Assembly (NCBI GenBank): GCA_049281195.1
Contig: JBAPRR010000273.1
Span: forward strand, 1-24,539
Reading direction: 5' to 3'
Length of the DNA stretch: 24,539 nucleotides
Origin: JBAPRR01 sp049281195
GTDB taxonomy: Bacteria > Actinomycetota > Acidimicrobiia > Acidimicrobiales > CAVXTF01
The position numbers were made by a program, and so were the translations under genes. Shown here piece after piece: positions 15,987-22,812 of this stretch; positions within the stretch are counted from its first letter, which is position 1; each line of letters begins with the position of its first letter. The notes beneath the pieces were generated by a model. It was not told the origin of the DNA. It worked only from the letters and a program-made list of their open reading frames with translations, and did not search any database.

Positions 15987-16014
15987 CGTTCTCTGACTCT
16001 GGTGTCAGAGAACG
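15987..16014. promoter_or_regulatory. Perfect 11+6+11 inverted repeat, probable operator between GH4 and P450
   Basis: CGTTCTCTGAC (15987-15997) and its exact reverse complement GTCAGAGAACG (16004-16014) flank TCTGGT. The repeat lies in the 157-base divergent gap, 20 bases upstream of the GH4 start codon, so a bound dimer could block GH4 expression and perhaps P450 expression. No regulator gene adjoins it, so the binding protein is unknown. The rest of the gap (16015-16124) shows only AGGGGA at 16110-16115, the likely ribosome binding site of the P450. Confidence 0.7.
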
Positions 16015-16124
16015 ATATCTCCGGGACATTCCCGCCTACGGGGAGGGTGAACCATCCAGGACCCCGAGCGGCCTACCAAGCATGGGAAGATGACGACAGG
16101 ACTAAATGCAGGGGACGGCAAGCG

Positions 16125-17339
16125 ATGGCCAGGACAACTCCTCCCGTCACCGACTGGGCGACGGATTTCGACGTACTCGACGCGGGTTATATCGAAGATC
16201 CGTTCACCATCTGGGACGACCTTCGTGGCTCGTGTCCCATAGCCCACTCCGACAGGCGCTGCAGCAACTGGCTGCCCACCCGGTACGAGGACGTCACCGA
16301 AATCGCCCACGACATCGAGCACTTCAGCTCGAAGCGGGTTGCCGTCATCCCTTTCCAGAACGAACACGAGTTCCCGGCACCGACTCCTGTGCTTGAGCAC
16401 GGCCTTCCACCGATCTCGGCTGACCCACCGCTTCACACCTGGACCAGGCGCATGCTCTTGCCCTGGTTCTCGCACAACAGGGTCGCCGGATACGAAACGT
16501 TCACCCGCGAGCTGTGCGCAAAGCTGATCGACGGGTTCATCCGAGATGGACACGCAGATGCAGCCGAGCAGTATGCGCAGCAGATCCCGGTGCGGGTAAT
16601 CGCACAGATCCTCGGCGTGTCATCCGATCTGGCCGACACCTTCACCGGATGGGTCAGAGACGTGCTCGAGTTCGCCGACGACCCGGAAAGACGGTCCCGG
16701 GGAGTCAGCGGATTGATCGGTTACTTCAAAGCGGAGATCGAGACCAGACGCCAACATCCCGGTGACGACCTCTTAAGCGAGCTGCTGAACATGGAGATGG
16801 ATGGTTCGCATCTCGAAGACAGCGTGGTCCTCGGCGCTGCGGCTCTCGTTCTGATTGCGGGCATCGACACGACATGGAGCGCCATCGGATCAGCCCTGTG
16901 GCATCTCGCCACCCACGACGACGACCGTAAGACGCTCATTGCTGATCCGGGCGCCATGACCCTCGCCGTCGAAGAGCTCCTGCGTGCCTACTCCCCTGTC
17001 ACGATGGCTCGTGTCGTTACCGAGGATTTCGAATACAAAGGCTGTCCCATGAAGGCCGAGGACAAGGTCATCATGAATTTCCCTGCCGCGAACCGCGACC
17101 CCGAGGAGTTCGAGGACCCCGAAGTCGTCAAGCTCGACCGGGCGCACAACCGTCACGTTGCGTTCGGCTCTGGCATCCATCGTTGTGCAGGCTCCAACCT
17201 GGCTCGCATGGAGCTGAGGGTCGCGATCGAAGAGTGGCTGAAGCGCGTACCCGAGTTCCATCTCGCCTCGGGCGAAACGGTCACCTGGGCCGGCGGCCAG
17301 GTACGTGGACCGAGGAACCTTCCCGTCACCTTCTCCTAA
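16125..17339 (+). CDS. Cytochrome P450 (class I bacterial)
   Basis: A complete 404-residue soluble P450. The I-helix has AGIDTT (245-250) with the oxygen-activating acid-Thr pair, the K-helix has E284-x-x-R287, AANRDP is at 321-326, and the haem loop is FGSGIHRCAG with thiolate Cys354. It has no membrane anchor, as expected of bacterial class I enzymes that take electrons from a ferredoxin. The ATG at 16125 is preferred over longer in-frame starts because it gives a normal P450 N-terminus (YIEDPFTIWDDLRGSCPIAHS) and follows AGGGGA by 9 bases. The ferredoxin gene follows after 10 bases and mscR further on. No ferredoxin reductase is seen in the window. The substrate is unknown. Confidence 0.95.
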   Translation: MARTTPPVTDWATDFDVLDAGYIEDPFTIWDDLRGSCPIAHSDRRCSNWLPTRYEDVTEIAHDIEHFSSKRVAVIPFQNEHEFPAPTPVLEHGLPPISADPPLHTWTRRMLLPWFSHNRVAGYETFTRELCAKLIDGFIRDGHADAAEQYAQQIPVRVIAQILGVSSDLADTFTGWVRDVLEFADDPERRSRGVSGLIGYFKAEIETRRQHPGDDLLSELLNMEMDGSHLEDSVVLGAAALVLIAGIDTTWSAIGSALWHLATHDDDRKTLIADPGAMTLAVEELLRAYSPVTMARVVTEDFEYKGCPMKAEDKVIMNFPAANRDPEEFEDPEVVKLDRAHNRHVAFGSGIHRCAGSNLARMELRVAIEEWLKRVPEFHLASGETVTWAGGQVRGPRNLPVTFS

Positions 17340-17349
17340 GGGAGCCGCA

Positions 17350-17547
17350 GTGAAGATCCGAGTAGATCCCGACAAATGCCAAGGTCATGCGCGCTGCATC
17401 GGCATCGCGCCCCAGTTGTTCCAGGTAGATGACTACGGCCTGTCATCGGTGGTCGGAGACGGGGCCGTCCCGCCCGAGCTCACCGAAGCGGCTCGCCTGG
17501 CTATCGCTAACTGTCCCGAATACGCAGTCGAGGAAGTAGCCGACTGA
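17350..17547 (+). CDS. Small P450-partner ferredoxin with CxxHxxC cluster motif
   Basis: A 65-residue ferredoxin. Cluster-binding candidates are C10, H13 and C16 in KCQGHARC and C54 in NCPEYA. A histidine replaces the second cysteine of the usual motif, a variant seen in single-cluster actinobacterial ferredoxins that sit beside P450s. It should carry electrons from an unlinked reductase to the P450 whose stop is 10 bases upstream. The GTG start at 17350 follows AAGGGAG; a longer frame beginning at 17305 lies inside the P450 gene and has no ferredoxin-like extension. Cluster type ([3Fe-4S] or [4Fe-4S]) cannot be settled from sequence. Confidence 0.93.
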   Translation: MKIRVDPDKCQGHARCIGIAPQLFQVDDYGLSSVVGDGAVPPELTEAARLAIANCPEYAVEEVAD

Positions 17548-17560
17548 ATAGGCACGGGCA

Positions 17561-17587
17561 CAGTGAGGCGCCCCAGTGAGGCGCCCC
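17561..17587. repeat. 13-bp tandem duplication CAGTGAGGCGCCC x2
   Basis: Two exact copies of a 13-base unit lie directly after the ferredoxin stop. Each contains the palindrome GGCGCC. It may be replication slippage in the intergenic spacer; no function is evident. Confidence 0.8.
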
Positions 17588-17610
17588 GGTGATTGCCCCA
17601 GAGGGCAGTT

Positions 17611-17624
17611 TGAACGTATGTTCA
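17611..17624. promoter_or_regulatory. TGAAC-N4-GTTCA palindrome, candidate operator upstream of mscR
   Basis: Perfect 5-base arms flank GTAT, 58 bases before the mscR start. TGAAC-N4-GTTCA has the size and symmetry of sites bound by TetR-family dimers in actinobacteria. A TTGAAC overlapping the left arm (17610-17615) could be a -35, but the -10 is poor. This suggests that mscR has its own regulated promoter besides read-through from the P450-ferredoxin pair. Confidence 0.5.
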
Positions 17625-17682
17625 GTCAAACCCGGAATACGCCGGAATCCGCCAGCAAGTAGAAGGTTGAAAGGAGCCCCCG

Positions 17683-18789
17683 GTGCCAACCGAGGTTCGC
17701 GGAGTCATCGCCAGATCAGCCAAAGCCCCGGTCGAGATCGAGACCATCGTCATCCCCGATCCAGGTCCGGGTGAGGCGGTCGTCAACATCCAGGCGTGTG
17801 GGGTCTGCCACACCGACCTCCACTACCGCGAGGGCGGCATCAACGACGATTTCCCGTTCCTGCTCGGACACGAGGCCGCCGGCATCGTCGATTCCGTCGG
17901 GCCCGATGTCACCTCCGTCAAGCCCGGTGACTTCGTCGTATTGAACTGGCGGGCCGTCTGCGGGCAGTGCCGGTCGTGCAAGCGCGGAAAGCCGTGGCTG
18001 TGCTTCTCCACGTTCAACGCGACCCAGAAGATGACGCTCACCGACGGGACTGAGTTGTCGCCCGCCCTCGGCATCGGAGCATTCGCTGAAAAGACTCTGG
18101 TGGCCGACGGGCAGTGCACCCCGGTCAATCCGAAGGCGCGGCCGGAAGCAGTAGGTCTCCTCGGTTGCGGGGTGATGGCCGGCCTGGGAGCAGCCATGTA
18201 CACGGGTGAGGTCCAACCGGGATATTCGGTTGCCGTCTTCGGATGCGGAGGAGTCGGCTGCGCCGCGATCGCCGGCGCCAAGCTCGCCGGAGCGACCACC
18301 ATCATCGCGGTCGACCTGGACCCTCGGAAGCTCGAGTTGGCCCGGTCTTTCGGGGCAACGGAGACCGTTGACGCCTCGAAGAGCGACCCCGTGGAGGCGA
18401 TCCGCTCCCTCACAGACGGAAACGGTGCCGACGTTTGCATAGAAGCGGTTGGCAACCCCAAGGTGATGGAGCAGGCATTCTTCGCCAGAGACCTGGCCGG
18501 AACACTCGTCCAGGTCGGTGTCCCGACACCTGACATGCGCGTCGACCTGCCGATGATCGAGTTCTTCGGCCGTGGCGGAAAGCTCAAGCCGAGCTGGTAC
18601 GGGGACTGCCTGCCGTCGCGCGACTTCCCCCTTCTTGTGGACCTCTATCTACAGGGCCGCCTCGATCTCGATGCTTTTGTCTCCGAAACGATCGCTTTGG
18701 ACGAGATAGAAGCTGCGTTCGACAAGATGCAGCGCGGCGAAGTGCTGCGTTCAGTGGTGTCGATGGGAACAACCGGGCAACACATTTAG
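17683..18789 (+). CDS. mscR: S-(hydroxymethyl)mycothiol dehydrogenase (mycothiol-dependent formaldehyde dehydrogenase)
   Basis: A 368-residue zinc alcohol dehydrogenase of class III type. It oxidises the adduct of formaldehyde with mycothiol, and also reduces S-nitrosomycothiol, in the cytoplasm with NAD. Distinctive shared segments with mycobacterial MscR include VRGVIAR, PDPGPGEAVV, ACGVCHTDLHYREGGIND, LGHEAAGI, LNWRAVCGQC, QKMTLTDGTEL, GLLGCGVMAG and SWYGDCLP. Catalytic zinc ligands are likely Cys42, His63 and Cys162; structural zinc uses Cys93, Cys96, Cys99 and Cys107. The Rossmann GCGGVG is at 187-192 with Asp211 for NAD. The GTG start follows AAAGGAG. It lies 135 bases after the P450-ferredoxin pair on the same strand, which suggests a link to demethylation. 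It also marks the host as mycothiol-producing. Confidence 0.93.
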   Translation: MPTEVRGVIARSAKAPVEIETIVIPDPGPGEAVVNIQACGVCHTDLHYREGGINDDFPFLLGHEAAGIVDSVGPDVTSVKPGDFVVLNWRAVCGQCRSCKRGKPWLCFSTFNATQKMTLTDGTELSPALGIGAFAEKTLVADGQCTPVNPKARPEAVGLLGCGVMAGLGAAMYTGEVQPGYSVAVFGCGGVGCAAIAGAKLAGATTIIAVDLDPRKLELARSFGATETVDASKSDPVEAIRSLTDGNGADVCIEAVGNPKVMEQAFFARDLAGTLVQVGVPTPDMRVDLPMIEFFGRGGKLKPSWYGDCLPSRDFPLLVDLYLQGRLDLDAFVSETIALDEIEAAFDKMQRGEVLRSVVSMGTTGQHI

Positions 18790-18829
18790 AGATGATCAGG
18801 TAGAACTGATCAGTTTGGGCTGATCATCT
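18790..18829. repeat. Three TGATCA boxes at 14-bp pitch within a 10-bp inverted repeat
   Basis: TGATCA occurs at 18793, 18807 and 18821, exactly 14 bases apart. The outer copies lie in perfect arms AGATGATCAG (18790-18799) and CTGATCATCT (18820-18829). The middle copy is the centre of the 12-base palindrome AACTGATCAGTT (18804-18815). The site is right after the mscR stop and convergent with the next gene. It could be a hairpin ending transcription or a row of protein sites. There is no T-run. Confidence 0.75.
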
Positions 18830-18860
18830 AGGAATTCGATAAAGGCCGAGACGCTCCGGG

Positions 18861-18899
18861 CTGAGCGCACTGAGCGCACTGAGCGCACTGAGCGAACTG
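18861..18899. repeat. 9-bp minisatellite CTGAGCGCA (3 exact copies, 1 variant, 1 partial)
   Basis: Copies start at 18861, 18870 and 18879, then CTGAGCGAA at 18888 and CTGA at 18897. Flanking GCCGAG (18845-18850) and CTCGGC (about 18906-18911) could pair, placing the repeats in a large loop. It is in the 133-base convergent gap between mscR and the Hip1-like gene, outside coding sequence. Confidence 0.8.
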
Positions 18900-18922
18900 A
18901 GGACCCTCGGCGCCCTCGCCAC

Positions 18923-20494
18923 TCAAGACGAAGCAGCACATTGCACCCCTTTAGGTGGGACGACGCCGTTCACGAGATAGGCGGTGACAACGTTTTGCAT
19001 GCAAACGTTCGTCGATCCGTTGAGCAACCAGGTGTGCCCGTATCCGACATAGGTGACCAGCCGTCCGCCGATGGCGGACGCGAGCTGGACGGCAAAGTCA
19101 TAGGGGGTGTTCGGGTCGTAGGTGTTACCGATCACCAGTGACGTGGGGGCCTTATTCGGAGAGATCGGAGAGAGCCGTGCCACGGATCCGCCCATCTCGG
19201 TCCAACCGGGACAGGCGATGAGATTGTTCGATACGGCCTCTGCACCGCCCAGCGGAAAACGCGCCTCCAGTGATCGAGCCAAGGCGGCGGTGGCGCTGGC
19301 ATCCGGATGCTCTGCTTCGTCGTTGCAAGTGATTGTCCACAGCGGGCCGACGAGCGACTGGCCGTTGAGGTCCGTTTCCAGGCCCAAAGCCACCGCGCGC
19401 AGCTGTGCACCGTTGCCCGCGGCAGCTGCCGCCAATGCCGGGAAAAAGCCCCCGCTCACCCCGGGCACCGATAGATAGAGCAAGGTGGCCGTGTACAGAT
19501 CCCCCTCGGTCACCGGTGTGGTGTCGCCTTTGCCGGGGGCGGGCAGCGGTGCCCGGCTCAGCCGTTGTTGGAGATCGCGATAGAAGGCCACGGGATCTGC
19601 TCCCAATGGGCAGCTCGCCATCTCGGTGCAACTGTTCAGGTCGTGCTCGAGCACCGTCTGAATGGATGGCGCCTCTTCTGTGGCTTCAGAGGCCAGGCTC
19701 AGATTGAGGTCAACCGCGCCGTCAAGCACCATCGAGCGGACATGACTGGGGAAGAGTTGCCTGTACACCGATCCCAGAACGGTCCCGTAGGAGAGTCCGT
19801 AGTAGTTGATGCGGTCAACTCCGAGCGCGATCCTGAGCTCGTTCATGTCCCGTGCAGACGTGGTGGTGTTCACGGTCGGGAACAATGCCGGGTAGCGGGA
19901 GCTACACGAATGCTCCGTGCCTGAGAACGTGGCGGCGGCGGCCGCGGTTCCGGCTACTGCGCTGGTGGCCGCATCGAGCGATGGCCCACAAAGCAATGGA
20001 TCGCTCGACCCTGTTCCTCGTTCGTCGAAGCTCACCAAGGTGAACTGGTCGCGGACCGTGGCCGGAACGAGAGCAGCCAATATCGGCATGATGAGCACGC
20101 CACTCTCTCCCGGACCACCTGGATTGAAGATGACGACACCCTTGCTGTTCGCTACCGGACGCTCGATAACCGACAGGTCCACAGATCCCCGAGACGGATA
20201 CTGATAGTCGAGCGGTACCTTCAACGTTCCACATAGATAGCCGGATCTATTGGGGCAGGGTGCCCACGCGATATGTGCGGCGACGGTTTGCGCCGCGGGG
20301 AGCGTGGCGACGGTTGTGCCACCCGACCTTTTCGGTGACGCACCGTGCGGTGCCGCACTTTTCGGTGCAGATGCAGGTGCAGACGGCGTCGAGCACCCGT
20401 CGAGCACAAGCGACAACGACAGCAAAGTGATGGCAGCAACCACCAGACGGGCGCCGACCCGATGAGCCCCTCTCAAACCCGAATAGTTGGCCAC
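18923..20494 (-). CDS. Hip1/TAP-like alpha/beta-hydrolase serine peptidase, lipoprotein
   Basis: A serine peptidase of the tripeptidyl-aminopeptidase family, related in layout to mycobacterial Hip1 (CaeA), exported and lipid-anchored. From GTG 20494 the protein has 523 residues with a basic n-region, a hydrophobic core and lipobox LDGC (Cys34). Then come AWAPCPN, PLDYQYPSRG, the oxyanion stretch NPGGPGESG, SFDERGTGSSDP, the nucleophile elbow GLSYG, and the C-terminal TAP-like part with IGNTYDPNTP (Asp) and GYGHTW (His). It ends in VTAYLVNGVVPPKGVQC, closely like the Hip1 C-terminus. The frame is open to a TTG at 20569 that abuts the upstream gene's stop; GTG 20494 gives a normal signal-peptide length, but no start has a strong ribosome binding site. 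Probably co-transcribed with the lipoprotein upstream. Confidence 0.88.
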   Translation of the reverse strand: MANYSGLRGAHRVGARLVVAAITLLSLSLVLDGCSTPSAPASAPKSAAPHGASPKRSGGTTVATLPAAQTVAAHIAWAPCPNRSGYLCGTLKVPLDYQYPSRGSVDLSVIERPVANSKGVVIFNPGGPGESGVLIMPILAALVPATVRDQFTLVSFDERGTGSSDPLLCGPSLDAATSAVAGTAAAAATFSGTEHSCSSRYPALFPTVNTTTSARDMNELRIALGVDRINYYGLSYGTVLGSVYRQLFPSHVRSMVLDGAVDLNLSLASEATEEAPSIQTVLEHDLNSCTEMASCPLGADPVAFYRDLQQRLSRAPLPAPGKGDTTPVTEGDLYTATLLYLSVPGVSGGFFPALAAAAAGNGAQLRAVALGLETDLNGQSLVGPLWTITCNDEAEHPDASATAALARSLEARFPLGGAEAVSNNLIACPGWTEMGGSVARLSPISPNKAPTSLVIGNTYDPNTPYDFAVQLASAIGGRLVTYVGYGHTWLLNGSTNVCMQNVVTAYLVNGVVPPKGVQCAASS

Positions 20495-20569
20495 GCACCC
20501 ATTGAATCGCACCGGGGGAACTTGGCGGGGCACTGCCCCGCGTCCGAACTGGCGCACGACAACCGTCAA

Positions 20570-21148
20570 TCAAGTCGAGCCGCCGCCTCGCATTTCGATC
20601 GGAGTCCCCGCCGGGCTGAGGACCCACCACAGCCCACCGAGGTTGTCGAGACCTTCACCGGTGGCTTGACCGGGAGCCATGTCTTCGGCCCAGGTGTACA
20701 GGGGCCATCCGTTGTAAGTGACCTGGATGGTGCCGTCTTTGCGGTGTGTCGTCGACAGCTTCGAAGCCGTGACACCGGCACCGGCGACCGGGTTGTCTCC
20801 CGACGGAATCGTCAACGGGGACCACTCAACCGCACAAGGTCCGTAACACTTGGAGGTACCCGACTGATTGTCGGGTGCGTACATGTAAAGAGTGAACCCC
20901 TGACCGTCGATCAGGATCGTTCCGAGCCCGGAAACCGACCCGGTGCCAACTGCGTAGGACGGCCCAGAGAAGGACTGCTTGGCGGGCCCGGACGAACCGC
21001 AGGCACCCAGCACCAGCGACCCCACGACGCAAACGGTTCCCGCAAACAAGAACCGTTTGCTCCACCGGCGGCCCCGGCCCCGTGGCCAGGACTTTTCTGC
21101 CGGAGGTCCACTCACACGGACACCGGCACAGTCGTTCTTGTCGAACAT
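20570..21148 (-). CDS. COG4315-type secreted-repeat lipoprotein (DUF/PF03640-like)
   Basis: A 192-residue predicted lipoprotein: Arg-rich n-region (GRGRRWSKR), hydrophobic core, lipobox LGAC with Cys50. The mature part resembles the secreted repeat family of unknown function: ILIDGQGFTLYMYAPDNQSGTSKCYGPCAVEWSPL (about 78-112), then GTIQVTYNGWPLYTWAEDMAPGQATGEGL (about 139-167) and WWVLSPAG. The GxTLYxxxxD and GxPLYxWxxD elements are the family's paired repeats, and the two cysteines in the first may form a disulfide. The n-region is long for a signal peptide; GTG at codon 12 is an alternative start. Function is unknown; the family is often found beside redox or envelope proteins. Directly upstream of the Hip1-like gene. 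Confidence 0.85.
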   Translation of the reverse strand: MFDKNDCAGVRVSGPPAEKSWPRGRGRRWSKRFLFAGTVCVVGSLVLGACGSSGPAKQSFSGPSYAVGTGSVSGLGTILIDGQGFTLYMYAPDNQSGTSKCYGPCAVEWSPLTIPSGDNPVAGAGVTASKLSTTHRKDGTIQVTYNGWPLYTWAEDMAPGQATGEGLDNLGGLWWVLSPAGTPIEMRGGGST

Positions 21149-21249
21149 CGCGATGCCGACGGTAATACCTGACCGCCGGTGGCAACACTTCGGCGCCGAT
21201 CGGTCCCCGCCCGCTCACCACATGCGACGTGCTCGGTACAGTTCCCGCC

Positions 21250-21660
21250 ATGCCGGACCTCTCCCCTATCCACGAGGGACTCTTCACCGGAGGTGATTCG
21301 CCGGCACTCCTCGGCGGACGTTGTACCAAGTGCGGCTCGGTATGTTTCCCCCTGCAGCGAGTCTGTCCTTACTGTTCTGAGACCTCGGTGGACGAGGTCA
21401 GCCTGTCGCAGACCGGGACATTGTGGGCATGGACCGCCGTCACGGCCTCCCCACCGGGATACGAGGGAGCGATCCCTTACGGGTTCGGAGTGGTGGAACT
21501 ACCCGAGGGGGTGCGGATTGTCACCCGCCTTACCGAGGCGGATCCCGCCAACCTGCGTTACGGCCAGCAGATGAATTTCGTGCTGGTCCCGCTTCCTTAC
21601 GAGGGGGAACAGGTACTTACATACGCATTCGCGCCGGATCCCGAGGGATCCGCGTCGTGA
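21250..21660 (+). CDS. DUF35 zinc-ribbon/OB-fold protein (ChsH2-C-like)
   Basis: A 136-residue protein of the DUF35 type. The N-terminal rubredoxin-like zinc ribbon has C25-x2-C28 (CTKC) and C39-x2-C42 (CPYC). The OB-fold half follows with TGTLWAWTAV, PYGFGVVELPEGVRIVTRL and a C-terminal LTYAFAP strand. Such proteins partner thiolase-fold enzymes; in steroid side-chain degradation the DUF35 part of ChsH2 is required for aldolase Ltp2. The stop overlaps the next gene's GTG (GTGA), so the two proteins are made together and very likely form a complex. The ATG at 21250 is chosen; a GTG at 21229 would add 7 unlike residues. Confidence 0.88.
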   Translation: MPDLSPIHEGLFTGGDSPALLGGRCTKCGSVCFPLQRVCPYCSETSVDEVSLSQTGTLWAWTAVTASPPGYEGAIPYGFGVVELPEGVRIVTRLTEADPANLRYGQQMNFVLVPLPYEGEQVLTYAFAPDPEGSAS

Positions 21661-22802
21661 CCGACGTGCGCATCACCGGCGTCGGCCTACATCGGTTCGG
21701 CCGGTTCGACGGTGTGACCAACACCGACATGGGCGAGATCGCAGTGTCCAAGGCCCTGGCCGAAGCCGGCATCGGGCGCGGCGGATTCCAGGCTGCGTTC
21801 TGCGCCACCGCATACGGCGGAGTGGCGTCCGGTCACCGGGTCCTCGGCAGGCTGGGGATGACCGGGATGCCGATCGTCGACGTCGAGGCCGGTTGCGCCA
21901 GTGGCGGCGCCGCACTCTCACTGGCGGCGTCTGCCATCCAGTCCGGTCAGATCGACACGGCCCTTGTGTTCGGGGTCGAGAAGATGCCCCGCGGCATCAT
22001 CCGCTCGTCGTTCTTCGATGCCTGGCAGGAGGCTGCCGGCATGGCCTCGACTCCCGCATATTTCGCGCTCCGGGCGCAACGCCTGATGCACACGTCGGGT
22101 GTCACCAAAGAGCACCTTGCCGCGGTCGTCGTAAAGAACCGGCGCCACGGCGCACTCAATCCCGACGCCATGTTCCAGAAAGAGGTGGACGCAACATCGG
22201 TGCTCGACTCGCGGGTGGTCTGCGAACCGCTGCATCTGTGGATGCTCTGCTCGCCGAACGAAGGTGCCGCGGCGGTCGTGCTCCAGAACACCAATGCGGC
22301 GGCCGCCTCCAGGTCTTCATCGGTCAAGCTCGCCACTGCCGTATTGCGGTCACACATTGCCGGGCCGGTACTGAGCGAGTCGACTCCTCTGTCCGGGCTC
22401 GCATCTGACGAGGTGCCCACCCCGACGCGCCTGGCGGCGGACGCCGCTTACGAGGAGTCGGGCATCGGCCCCGGAGAATTGGACGTCGTGGAATGCCAGG
22501 ACACCGACGCCGCTCGCGAGATGCTCAGCTACGAGGAGCTCCGCCTCTGCCCGGCCGGCGGATCGGCGGAGTTGATCGACCAGCACGCCACGTCGCTCGG
22601 AGGGCGGCTGCCGGTCAACACGAGCGGGGGACTCCTGTCGAAGGGGGAACCGCTCGGCGCATCCGCGCTCGGCCAGGTCGTAGAGCTCGTCAGGCAGCTG
22701 CGCGGCACCGCGGGGAAACGTCAGGTCGACAACGCCACGGTTGCCCTTGCCCACACCGTCGGTCGCGGTGCAAATGCCGGCGTCGTCATCCTGACGCGCT
22801 GA
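21657..22802 (+). CDS. Thiolase-fold lipid-transfer-type protein, Ltp2-like aldolase candidate
   Basis: A 381-residue thiolase-superfamily protein of the SCP-x/lipid-transfer branch. The nucleophile-position cysteine is Cys80 in EAGCASGG. The later block NTSGGLLSKGEPLGASALGQ (321-340) has Glu331 where thiolases have the catalytic His of GHP. The C-terminal CxG is missing, replaced by AHTVGRGANAG. Loss of these residues argues against ordinary thiolysis. A DUF35 gene overlaps its start, as in Ltp2/ChsH2, where the complex cleaves a hydroxyacyl-CoA side chain by retro-aldol reaction. The GTG at 21657 is preferred because the extended frame upstream lies inside the DUF35 gene. Role as an aldolase is inferred. 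Confidence 0.87.
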   Translation: MTDVRITGVGLHRFGRFDGVTNTDMGEIAVSKALAEAGIGRGGFQAAFCATAYGGVASGHRVLGRLGMTGMPIVDVEAGCASGGAALSLAASAIQSGQIDTALVFGVEKMPRGIIRSSFFDAWQEAAGMASTPAYFALRAQRLMHTSGVTKEHLAAVVVKNRRHGALNPDAMFQKEVDATSVLDSRVVCEPLHLWMLCSPNEGAAAVVLQNTNAAAASRSSSVKLATAVLRSHIAGPVLSESTPLSGLASDEVPTPTRLAADAAYEESGIGPGELDVVECQDTDAAREMLSYEELRLCPAGGSAELIDQHATSLGGRLPVNTSGGLLSKGEPLGASALGQVVELVRQLRGTAGKRQVDNATVALAHTVGRGANAGVVILTR

Positions 22803-22812
22803 ACGGATCACG

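Noticed and set aside
15930..16124. N-terminal extension of the P450 frame by 65 codons
   Set aside because: It would overlap the start of the divergent GH4 gene and run through the palindrome; the added residues have no P450 character, and ATG 16125 has a ribosome binding site.
17561..17587. Attachment-site or transposon target duplication
   Set aside because: The two copies are directly adjacent with nothing between them and no integrase or transposase gene is in the window.
17823..18587. Minus-strand open frame of 254 codons inside mscR
   Set aside because: The plus-strand product matches MscR across its whole length; the antisense frame is low-complexity.
18861..18899. CRISPR array
   Set aside because: The unit is 9 bases and tandem with no spacers, so it is a minisatellite.
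20345..21172. Plus-strand open frame of 275 codons opposite the two lipoprotein genes
   Set aside because: The minus-strand genes have signal peptides and family motifs; the plus frame is Arg/Pro-rich and featureless.
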